A stretch of 64,000 nucleotides of DNA. Origin: Pyrocephalus nanus. Lineage: Eukaryota > Chordata > Aves > Passeriformes > Tyrannidae. The stretch spans positions 69,770,629 through 69,834,628 of the forward strand of contig CM076262.1 of NCBI GenBank assembly GCA_038380795.1. Reading direction: 5' to 3'. Positions 1 through 18,362 of this stretch are shown here, piece by piece (position 1 is the first letter of the stretch; each line of letters opens with the position of its first letter). The notes under the pieces were generated by a model. That model saw nothing but the letters and a program-made list of their open reading frames with translations. It was not told where the DNA came from and did no database searches. The translations under genes were made by a program, and so were the position numbers.

Positions 1-8818
<8,818 letters not shown>

Positions 8819-8863
8819 TAGATGAAGATTAAATTTCAAATGCCCCAAAATGTCTTGTTTTCT

Positions 8864-8885
8864 TTGTTGTTGTTGTTGTTGTTGT
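8864..8885. repeat. (TTG)n microsatellite
   Basis: About seven TTG units begin 50 bases after the 8813 donor. On the RNA this is a UUG/GUU repeat close to the 5' splice site. Confidence 0.9.
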
Positions 8886-11340
8886 GTTCCAGAAGAAGTT
8901 AACTTTGTTTCGGCCAAAGATGATTTGTAATGTTAGTGGTGTGGGGTTTCTGCTGTGGAAGGTGTATTTGGGGGTGGATAAGAGAGATTGGATGATGGAA
9001 TGTTGAAATCTTGACAGTGGCTCTGTTGGCAAAACAGTAACAACTTTTCTACCTTACTATGAATGCAGAAAAGTGAAGGATCAGTTTAATCCAGACTTTC
9101 CTTATAAAGCACAGTGGATTCTGGCTTGCAGTATTTGGGAAGACCATAGTGGCAGATGCATTGATAAGTCTACTAATGGATTTAATGATAAACCCAGCAG
9201 AGCTATCAAATTAAGAGCGTGAATTCCTCTTTTTTAAGGGATAGAAGTGATTACTCTAGTCCTGATGCCACTGCACACAGCCTAGCTTTCCTTTTATTAC
9301 TTGGAAAACATGCAGCTGTTATCATATACACTGTTCTTCAGAGAAAAGCCCTGTGTGACATATTCTTGAAGCTGGTGTGCTGAAGATACAGATATTCATT
9401 AGCACACAGAATTAGAAATTGCTCTGTTCAGGTTGAAAAAATTGACCACAGCATCATTATCTGAAAGCTTCAGGATTGAGTCTTTCTGGTGGCCTCGGAG
9501 AGTGTTAGATCTGACTCCAGTAGCTTCCATTCCTACTTGGTAGCTTTGTGAGAGACCAAAAAAGAAGGAAGTTTAGTGAAACAGCGTGAGAAATGTTTGG
9601 TGCTTTGCACAGGGCCAGTATTTTTGAGACAGTGTTTCTTACACTTCAGTTTTTTTCTTCCTGAGATCTCCACTGCATAAACATGCTGAGATGGGATTAC
9701 TTCCCAAATACAAAGTCAAGAGAACCACCCTTAATTATCACCAAGAAATGTCATAGGATATCATACAGCCTGATTTCTGCTTAGTATTAAGAGACTACAC
9801 AGGGCCAAAGGCAAAAGCACAGAGAAAAAGTGCCTTTATGGTAATTTCCATTCCCAGTGTTTATCAGAAGTGGACATTGCGTGCTGGTAATTGCAGTGCA
9901 GCATCAGCTCCACTGGTGAAGTGGGAGAGGATGTTTATTTGTGCTGTTTGTTATTTGTTCCCTCAAACTGTGTATTCTTTAAGAATCTCAGAATCCCTTT
10001 TCATACTGAGGTGGTGGCAGGAGTATGAAAGCCTTTTCCAGAACATTATTTCTAAATGCCTCGAGGTTTAAGAGAGTGAAAAACCTCAGTTTATTCTGTG
10101 CCCTGTGGTGGTGTTCACATTGTAGCTGGAAGTATAATGAACTTCTGGTGACAGACCTCTTAAGTGAGGATGTTGAGTTGATTTCAAGGCTGCAGACCTT
10201 ACTTTGGAGAGTGCACCAACTCCTAAACCCACAGCACATTCTGCAGGCCTGTTGCAAAGTTTTATTTAAAACAACTGCTTCTGGCCCTCCCAAACACAAA
10301 ATAAGCAGATAGCCTGGGACAATAATTGTGAGATTACAGCAGGCTCTTTATAAAGGTCTAGTTCTGAAATCAAATACTGACTTTTTTTAAAACTCTTTCC
10401 CAGCTGACCATTTCAGTGGGATTGGCTTAAACCTTGAGCTGGAGTTTTGCAAGTGACAAGATTGTCATTAACTTCTAATTACATAATAACACATGATTAT
10501 CATCTGATCATTTATCACCTCATGCTGATAAGGAGGGCACTCTACTTCATTCCAGTGAATACAGGATGGTCAGTGTTCAACATCTTCCTCTCCCTAATTT
10601 AGTGTCACGCCTCTCTTGCTGCACAGCATTTAAACCCTGTTATGAACCTAAAATTTTTAATTTCCTCGTGGGTTTTTCCCATGATACTCATTACTGTAAT
10701 ATCAAAGTGCTTTGTGGGCACTGGCAGTGTGTTTTCAAAACATTCTTGTCAAGTTACAAAGTGCTGCCTTGCTTGGCTTACGGATGGGAAATGGATGTAA
10801 AGCTGGTGATGTCAAAGCCATTTAGTAGCGATAGGTGACGAACAAGAAACACACAGAACCCAGCTCAGCATTTGTATTTGGTGTGATCCCAAATAGAGCT
10901 CCTGATGGCTCCAGCCCTAGTTACAAATGCCATGGAGAAAGGGATACAGGATCAGTAACGTGTAGCAGAAGGGGATCCAAGTGACTTGCCAAGCCCTAAG
11001 AGGGAATTCCACGGCAAAGGCAGAAGTGGATCAGAGTTTTTAGGGCTCTGTCTGAACAAGACCATTCTTTCCTGACAGTCCATCTCTAATTTGCTGCTCA
11101 TTCTACAGCAAATGAGAAAAGATCCCCAGCTTTTTCCACAGCCCTGACATTCCCCAGCTTCCCTGGGCACTAAAGGGCACAGGAGTGTTTTCTGCATATG
11201 CCAGTCAGGAGAGGGATCCTGATCCAAGGGGTCTGTGGACAAGAAGCCGGGGATTTTGGAGCACTTTTGAGTGCATAAGATTGCAGCCCTTATGCTTTTC
11301 TTAGTGTAAATTTTAAGGCTGCAACTTCTCAGTTGCCCAA

Positions 11341-11400
11341 CGTGCTGAGAAAACAGTGGGACTGAAAGGGCCCTCAGGAGGTCATCTGGAGAAACACCCA
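11341..11400 (-). mobile_element. Possible degraded CR1 LINE 3' fragment
   Basis: The stretch around GGGCCCTCAGGAGGTCATCTGG resembles the reverse complement of the CR1 3' region (GGACCT...GATCATCTGGTCCA in many bird copies). It is short and diverged and no tail repeats are visible, so this is tentative. Confidence 0.35.
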
Positions 11401-12244
11401 AGATCCACATGTAATTCCTCAGATGAGCTGCATCCTTTAGATCCAAAGCTTCAGGAACCTTCAGCTTCTGGTAGTTTACTGATATTTCTGTAAAAACTGC
11501 TTTAATGGCTTTATTAGAAGAATATTCTGCTTTGTCAGTGGTTCTCACAGATACTTGCTGGCAGCAGAAAGAAGAGACTTCAGAGTAGCGAATTTGGTTC
11601 CAGATTATATTGAGAAAATATGAGAATTTACCCTCCTCTTTCTACATCTGTGTCCATGACAGATTTTAGGATCCTGCTCCTGAGCATGATTCATTAGAAA
11701 TTTTTGATAAACTGAAGATTTTTTTTCCCAAAGAATGTGAGCCAACCAGGAACATTTTATGTTCATCTCTTTATTAGCTGGAAGTTGAAAAAGTTAGAGG
11801 GAATCTATAGCAGATAGACATGCCTGCAAGTTGCAGCCTTAAAAGAGTTACAAACAAACAAAAGACCTTCAGAATGTTAAAAATCTAAAGCCACACTAGA
11901 ATAAATAATGCAAACAAGGTTGCAGGCACAGCCTAATCACATAAAAATGAGAAGCCCATATATTAAGGTAAATTATGTATTTAATGGCAAATTTAGTTAA
12001 AAAGCAGTGCAGTTTTTAATTTATCTGGAATTACAATGTCTGAATCGTTGCAAAAATCCATTCTACAACTCTGTAAGATCTGGCTTGTGACAAATTCTGT
12101 GGCATCTGAGCCATAGGATTTATCTCAGGACAAGATCAGGACATTGTTGTCCTGGGGGATTTTTTGAGTTACTGGGTATTAAATGCTGGATTTAATAATT
12201 GGCACATGATTTCAAATACTCTTTCTCATGGGCATGTGAGGTGG

Positions 12245-12260
12245 AAAAAAAAAAAAAAAA
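12245..12260. repeat. Poly-A tract
   Basis: Sixteen consecutive A. No adjoining retroelement body was recognised. Confidence 0.9.
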
Positions 12261-13038
12261 GGGTTCTCTGAAACTTCAGAGAAGCCCTCAGAACAGAATT
12301 TAGGGTGTAGAGAGAGAATTCTGATATTTTCTGTCTTCTGGGAAGTTTAACATGGGACATCAGTCATTATTAAGGGGAATATGTACCTTAAAACCCTTTT
12401 TGTTCTTTAAGATGTCATTCCTCTTCCAGACAGTCGGATCTTGTCTTTAATCATGAAAATATCATTTCTAGACTAGTCCATATATATTTCTACGGATGTA
12501 GGCACTGGTGTCAAAAACAGTGGTGTTACTCTGGTTTTCAATCTGCTCTGTGGGAATAAATATATCTGAGTTCTAACAGATAGGTGCATATTCTCCTTTG
12601 ATTAAAAAAAAAATACTTTTTTCCATCTCTTTTATTGTGACATGATTTATAATATTTTAAGGTGATGTGTGTCTGTCAGAATTTACCGTTTTGCCTCTTT
12701 TTGTTTGCCTCTTTGATTTCATAGGCCCTGAATGAGCACACAGCCTTTTGCATGGCTGCAGAGTCCAGATTAATCAGAAATAATCTTTAAAAGCACACTT
12801 TGGGAATTCTCAGTAATACTGCTTTAATGCTTTCTGACAAAAATGGAGTAGATCTGGGTGTACGTTTGCTTTTAAATAATTATGATTTTCTTCCTCTAAG
12901 CAAGAGGAACTTCTCACTGTGTCACTGCCACCGAATTAGGGCTGGAAGAAAATTGAAATGACATATTTTACAACTGGATTTTGTTGCCCATTTCACCTGC
13001 AGAGCTGTCAAGCTTCAGAATTTTGGCTCAAGTTGCTT

Positions 13039-13059
13039 AAAATAAATAAATAAATAAAT
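13039..13059. repeat. (AAAT)n microsatellite
   Basis: Five units of AAAT/TAAA in an intron. Confidence 0.9.
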
Positions 13060-14964
13060 TTGTAGTCTAGACAGAAATTCAAATCCTTCAAAAACACGAT
13101 TAACTAATGTTTGTAGGAGACAGGAAAAGGAACTGACCTACATCTGTGTTCACTGACTGGGTAGAACAGGAACCAGTAACTTTAATAGACAGGGAAACTA
13201 TAAAAGAAGTGTGTGATTCTGCAAGGCTTTTTATAAATGCCATCAGTCTGGATTTTTTCACAGGCAAATATAGTTAAGAAAAGTTCCTCATATTTACATC
13301 GGATATTTTCATCCCTGCCAGCGGAGGCTTTCAGCAAGGAATGCCAAAAATAACCTCTGCAGTCAAGTTTTTTAAAATGTGGGCTTTGTTGCTGATTGCA
13401 CTTTAAAATCTCAATAAAAATACTGAAATGTATTCAAACAGCTGGCATAAACAAGGCCTTTAAGTTAATTTGTGATGGCATAGAAACATGGAATAAACCT
13501 CCATATAGTCCTGGAGGCACGTGGGGTCAGGAAGGAGAGGAGGAAAGGTAGAGGGAAATCACTTTACCTTGGATTAGCACGAATAAAAGATGGGAGGTTT
13601 AAGAATAGAGAATTGTCAACAGATTTTGTTTGGTTTGCATCAAAAATAGAATCTAAAATGCTGCTGGGTAACAAAGGGAAAGAAATGCTGCAGAATCATT
13701 TGTTTCAGGTGTGTTTTTGTTGTTTTTTTTTTTCACAAACATAAATGATTAGTTAAGCTGTAAAAGTGGAGGAGAAGAAAGAATGCCTGAGGGTGGCTGT
13801 TGCTTAGGGGGATTTTTTAATGTGAATCCTTGGAAGTTTAGGATTCTTATGACTTGGGCTGTGCGAGTTCAATTCCCTGCTCTGTCTGGTGGGACTGAAC
13901 TCACAATTCCCATTTCCCAGTCTAGTCAAGCTCCAGTGAGGGAACATAAATCAGGCTGCTCTTCATCTTTCCCATTGACATTCCTTGCAACTGGGCAGAT
14001 ATTCCTGGAAAGTGAGGTGGGAATCCAGGCAGGCTCTCTCAGAGATTGTTCTTAGCACTGGGCACTGAGGCTGTTCCCTCTTTGTCCCTGAACAGCACAA
14101 AGATTTTATTCCAATTGTACAATGGGAGGGATCAGGGATGCACCTGTAGTGGCCTCAGGTCTGTGCTCACCTGAGAGATGGACAATTCCCATTGGGATCT
14201 TTGCTAGACTTCAGGGACTGAGGTTGTAAACCCGCAGTTCCCACACCAGCAGGAGGCTTGAACGGGAATCCTGTTGGATGTGCTGTGGTGGGTCTCCCCC
14301 AGTTGGTTTTCTTATAGAACTGTTCCATTTTAAGCTTCAATATTTCAGTGGTTACTGAGAGGGACACGACAGCTCAGCACTGAGATGCTCACACCAGAGG
14401 GGGGGAATTTCTGAGCACTGTGACTGAAAATTCCAGTCTACTCCATTTTCAGAAGGTGGCATTAAAGCAGGGTCACTGAGCTCAGTGGGAAAACAGATGA
14501 GCTGCATTAGATGAAACCTCAGTGTAGAGTCAGGTCAGATCCACGATTTTCAAACCCTGTTAACCATTATCTTGGTTTTAGTGTATATTGCAATTTGCTC
14601 CCCTGGCTCTTCTCTAAATTTTCTTATCTAGAAGGAAAAATTCTACTAAGATCAACGTGAGGAAGTTCTTTCTGATAGCAGGAGTCAACATTTTAATTAG
14701 TGTAACATTTCAAAACAGGGAGATGAAGGGGAAGCAAATGAAAGATGCTGTCTATAGACTTGAAAAAATACATGTGGTAATTTCTTTGTGCCACATCCAT
14801 CATGAACATGAAGCTTTTAGCACGAGGTGGAATTGGGTACCCACTGCTACTAAAATTATTAATACAAATAGCCTGGGGGAAATGTAGCACGTGCCTTGAT
14901 TTTTTCTCTCTCCACTGCATGGATCGAGGTTAGGGCAGGAGACAGACATAAGGGAGGGGGCAGA

Positions 14965-14984
14965 AAGAAGAAGAAGAAGAAGAA
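14965..14984. repeat. (AAG)n microsatellite
   Basis: Uninterrupted purine AAG/GAA repeat about 155 bases upstream of the 15139 exon. GAA-type RNA repeats are classic SR-protein enhancer motifs, but here the repeat is intronic. Confidence 0.9.
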
Positions 14985-15097
14985 ACACAAAATAACTTGC
15001 AAGCCCAAAATGTTATGTTGCCTCATGTCTTGGTATGTTACTGCTCTTCCTCCTTCCGCAAGGCCCTCAAGACTAATTGGTTTCATTGTCATTTTAT

Positions 15098-15118
15098 TTA
15101 TATATACATATATACACA
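15098..15118. repeat. TA/CA microsatellite next to the exon 15139 acceptor
   Basis: Alternating TATATACATATATACACA ends about 20 bases before the AG at 15138. It occupies the place where a pyrimidine tract would normally lie, so length variation could alter splice-site strength. Confidence 0.85.
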
Positions 15119-15138
15119 TTCATTTGGGGCTTAACTAG

Positions 15139-15255
15139 TAACCTGTAACTATGGGAATGGAGGCTGCCAGCACACCTGTGACGACACAGATACTGGTCCT
15201 GTGTGTGGTTGTCACCAGAAGTACGCCCTGCACTCGGACGGCCGAACCTGCATCG
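15139..15255 (+). CDS. SCUBE1: SCUBE1 exon: EGF-like repeat 5
   Basis: This 117-base phase 1-1 exon encodes 39 residues. The acceptor is CTTAACTAG at 15138 and the donor is a consensus GTAAGT at 15256. The first codon is split: T from the preceding exon plus TA gives Leu, followed by [13 protein letters not shown]. Cysteines at residues 3, 10, 14, 23, 25 and 38 complete an EGF-like module. The string [16 protein letters not shown] is as remembered for SCUBE1 and unlike SCUBE2. There is no calcium-binding D-x-D-E-C start and no Asn-hydroxylation motif. The last base (G) joins AG of the 17815 exon or AA of the 30701 exon, making Glu either way, so the next exon can be included or skipped in frame. 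The oddity is the weak polypyrimidine tract before the acceptor. Confidence 0.95.
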
Positions 15256-15350
15256 GTAAGTCCTGCTCTGCGGAGCCTTTTTGGGTTTATATTCCTATTT
15301 TTATTTCCTATTCCTCCCAGAATAGGAATTCCTCAACGTGTCTGCACGTC

Positions 15351-15396
15351 GTGTGTGTGTGTGTGTGGACATGAGGGTGTGTGTGTGTGTGTTTGT
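15351..15396. repeat. (GT)n microsatellite, interrupted
   Basis: Two GT blocks (15351-15367 and 15377-15393) separated by GACATGAGG, starting 95 bases after the EGF5 donor. Transcribed UG repeats in this position are known binding sites for CELF and TDP-43 family splicing factors; binding here is inference. Confidence 0.9.
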
Positions 15397-15580
15397 GCCT
15401 CACAGGGGTTCAGCAGCACCGCTGAGTGAAGTGTGGGGCGGCGGTTCCTGCCCTGGCCGAGGTCACGGCGGGCAGAGAGAGGAGCATTTTGTGCATGTCC
15501 TGTCAGAACGTGCCTTAATGGAGTATCCCCTCTGTTACTCACTCACGTGCAGCTTTTGTTTCTCTTCGTAACTCTGTTAA

Positions 15581-15640
15581 TTTTGGAAGTTAAAAGGCGT
15601 AGAAGGTAATTTTTTGAAGTAAAAAGGCGTAGAACGTAAT
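15581..15640. repeat. Two-copy 30-base tandem duplication
   Basis: Bases 15581-15610 and 15611-15640 are adjacent copies matching at 27 of 30 positions by my count. The shared core is AAAAGGCGTAGAA followed by GTAAT. It does not look like a mobile element. Confidence 0.85.
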
Positions 15641-15938
15641 TTCCGGCTCTTCCCTTTCACTTCCATGAGTCAAGGCTTCCTTGCACGAGCAAAGTTAGGA
15701 AAATGATCTTCTCTCCTGAGCTGTTATGGGGTAAAATTAGTCATCAGGATGTGCCTTCTTCCCTGTTGTATGATTTATGATTCTAAAAATTGTAACACCT
15801 GCAGTGAATAAGTTTTCATTCAGAATATCAGTAGAAAAAGGCTGTTGAAGAGATGGAGCATCTTGGGAGATGCTCTGCAAACATTTATGATTAGAAAATG
15901 TATTATTTGCTTAACACCACTTCTTTCCACTCTGCTTT

Positions 15939-15970
15939 AAAAGAAAAAAAAAAAAAAAAAAAAGAGAAAA
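15939..15970. repeat. A-rich tract
   Basis: A run of about 20 A flanked by AAAAG and GAGAAAA. Low-complexity sequence with no element body recognised. Confidence 0.85.
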
Positions 15971-16352
15971 GGATATTTTTGCATAGTGCAAGTTAACATT
16001 TGAAAATTCTTGGTGACAGATCAGAACCTAAAATCCATAATGTTTCTCTCATTGGCGAGGGCTTTTAGAGCAGGTTTTATTGAATGGATAATTGATCCTC
16101 TGTTTATTATCGTTCACTAATACCCTTGGATTGATGTTTTATTTTGTCCAGCATGTAAAAAATGATTTGAAAAGCTGTGTACACTGCACCTGGTTTTTTT
16201 ACTTTTTTTTTTCTCATTTTTTGTAATGTAATACATACAACTCCATGTTACATTCCTTGGTCTTGTGATGTAAGTCACATATTACTGCCTGTGCTGATTT
16301 TCGTCCCTCTAAATAGTTCTTTCTCTTAGAATACTTTTAATTTTTTATTTCC

Positions 16353-16369
16353 TTTTTTTTTTTTTTTTT
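16353..16369. repeat. Poly-T tract
   Basis: Seventeen consecutive T within a T-rich stretch. Confidence 0.85.
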
Positions 16370-17206
16370 ACATTTTTATTCCTGCTTTCTGGTGATGGTT
16401 CCTGATTGCCTGTCTTGTCTGATAACTGACGTTTATTAATTATTTACAGAGCAAAAAAAAAAAAAAAAGGCAAAACAAAAACTCAAACAAAAGCCTCTAT
16501 TGCAGCCTGATCCCATCTAGAACTTGTTAAAAACAAAACAAAACAACATCTTGTTACCACTCAACCATGTAGTGTTGCCACAAACAAAACCTGCCAGCCT
16601 CCTCCTCCTCCTCACTTCAGTGATTCCAGTGTTTGCTGTCTTCAGTGGTGTATCTTTTCCAGGCATCACTGCAAGAATGCAAACTTCTGCAATGCCAGAT
16701 AAATACTTGTTGACCCTTTGTCTAACATATTTTGTCTTTGTTTGCTTGACTTAACCTTTTATTTTTTTTTTTATTTTTTTAATTTTACGTTTGCTGCATG
16801 TGAAAGCCCCCACTTGCATTTTTTTCGTTTTGGTTTTTTTCCTAATCAGCACTTCCCTTTTCCTAGAAATCCATTTCATTTACCCAGCTGCTGCTTCTCC
16901 ATTGCTCTCCTGTTATCAGAAACCTTTAATTTTATTTCACCTACTGATCATCTCTTCCCACACTTGTGACTGTTTCTGTGTCTTTCTAACGAAGCATAAC
17001 CAAAGTCCTCATTCTGCTGTATGAAACTCTTACATGTAGGATATCAGAGAACTACCTTGTCAAATGATCTTTGATGCCATCATCCTGCTCAACTGCATGC
17101 TTCTAAAATTACTAAACCCTCTTCTTTGCAACATCTTTCCTAGCATTGAATGTTTAGCTAGTAGTGTTTCATAGACAAGCAGGCAACCAGCACTGCCCAA
17201 ATTGAT

Positions 17207-17280
17207 CTTTTTTTTTTGTGTTCGTTTGGTTTGTTGTTTGTTTGTTTATTTATTTTTTGGTGTTGTTTTTTTGTTTGATT
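17207..17280. repeat. G/T-rich simple tract
   Basis: T-runs and GTTT units, similar in make-up to the tract at 5791-5892. Confidence 0.8.
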
Positions 17281-17383
17281 TGCATGCTGGTGTTTGGTTT
17301 CTCCTTCTCTGATGTGTCAGTGTGTACAAGACTATGGTGCATCCATCACCGGACTCTTCCTGCTCTCTCTGTCTGTCTTATTC

Positions 17384-17410
17384 CTAGTCCTTAGTCTTAG
17401 TCTTAGTCTT
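17384..17410. repeat. (CTTAGT)n short tandem repeat
   Basis: About four imperfect copies of the hexamer CTTAGT, roughly 400 bases upstream of the spacer exon. Confidence 0.85.
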
Positions 17411-17814
17411 CTGCCTGCCACCTTCAGATCCTGGTGCCACCATCAGCCTGAACCACAGTTTGGTAGTTTGTTTAACTAGCCTTCCTGAATTTTAATTTTC
17501 ATCACTAACACCTCTCTGGGGCACTCATGGTTAGCTGTCTCCTTCTCCAGTAGGAATGCAGCTTCCTGTGTGCTGTTAATTACTCCACAGTCGACCATTC
17601 TCCCTTCTCACCCTCTTCCTTCCTCCTCTCCCTGAACTCCCTTGAATTTTTTCCTGGGGTCTCGAATGGAATTAACTCTCTAACGGGGATTTAGTGCTTT
17701 CATGCCTTGCTTCTTGGCTTCGGCTGTGCCACGCCAAGAAACTGTCTTAGGCAGCGGAAAATTGGGCTTGTGATTAACCAACTGCTCCATGTTTGTCCCT
17801 TACTTGTGTTTTAG

Positions 17815-17904
17815 AGAAGGATGAGGCTGCAATTGAGAGTTCTGAGTACAATGCCACGTCAGTAGCTGATGTGGACAAGCGGGTGAAACGGCGGCTACTT
17901 ATGG
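17815..17904 (+). CDS. SCUBE1: SCUBE1 cassette-type exon: 30-residue spacer with furin-type site
   Basis: This 90-base exon (acceptor TTGTGTTTTAG at 17814, donor GTAACA at 17905) is phase 1-1 and encodes 30 residues without cysteine, between EGF5 and EGF6. It starts [17 protein letters not shown] and ends [10 protein letters not shown]. Visible motifs are an acidic, Ser-rich first half, an N-glycosylation sequon (Asn13-Ala-Thr) and a basic cluster whose R-V-K-R (residues 23-26) fits the furin consensus R-x-K/R-R. The segment resembles the spacer of SCUBE2 ([19 protein letters not shown] from memory). Canonical human SCUBE1 as I remember it runs straight from EGF5 to EGF6, whereas a longer mouse form may carry it. 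The non-consensus donor, small size and symmetric phase suggest alternative inclusion. Being real exon sequence is well supported; its regulation is inference. Confidence 0.9.
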
Positions 17905-17977
17905 GTAACACTTTTCTTCCACTTCCTTTGTTGTGCTCTCACTTTTGTCTGTATGTGTGTTGGGGGGGAGGTTCTCC

Positions 17978-18059
17978 TTTGGTCTCATTTGGTTTTGGTC
18001 TCCTTTGGTTTTGGTTTGGCTTTGTTGGTTTTTTTTGTTGATTTATTTTTTTTTTTTTA
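17978..18059. repeat. T/G-rich tract downstream of the spacer exon
   Basis: TTTGGTTTTGG units grading into a T-run. As RNA it is U-rich sequence 75-155 bases after a weak 5' splice site, where TIA1/CELF-type proteins commonly act. The function is inferred. Confidence 0.8.
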
Positions 18060-18340
18060 ACCCCACTTCATCTGTGTGGAAAGGTCACCGATTTTGTTAA
18101 GTTCTCATCTGTTTGTACAACTTCATTTCTTGTTTTTAAACTTCCTTTTATTTTTTTTTCCCCCTAATGCTGCAGCTTTAATGTTCAATTTCCTCTGCAT
18201 AGAAAGAAGCTTTTGCCATTAACCTTACTTACCTTTTGCAAGCTACTTTTTACATGTGGTTTGTGTGTTTGTGTGTATGTGTTGCTGTAGGATTCCCAAA
18301 AAACCTCCTGTTGCAGGCCTGCCTGTTGGCTTAAAAGTGA

Positions 18341-18362
18341 ATGATGATGATGATGATGATGA
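18341..18362. repeat. (ATG)n / (GAT)n microsatellite
   Basis: Uninterrupted run of about seven ATG/GAT trinucleotide units. Confidence 0.9.

Larger units (their letters stand above)
15256..17814 (+). other. SCUBE1: SCUBE1 intron between EGF5 exon and spacer exon
   Basis: A 2559-base phase-1 intron rich in simple sequence: GT repeats (15351-15396), a 30-base tandem duplication (15581-15640), A- and T-runs (15939, 16353, 16454), a G/T tract (17207-17280) and a CTTAGT hexamer repeat (17384-17410). No other gene seen. The first 250 bases after the donor are CpG-richer than the rest. Confidence 0.85.

Noticed and set aside
10952..11548. 198-codon open frame on the minus strand, the longest in the window
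   Set aside because: No domain, signal peptide or family resemblance. It overlaps a CR1-like scrap, has no splice or promoter context, and a frame this long is expected about once by chance in 64 kb over six frames.
13861..13885. GAGTTCAATTCCC resembling a tRNA B box
   Set aside because: No A box at proper spacing and no cloverleaf pairing nearby.
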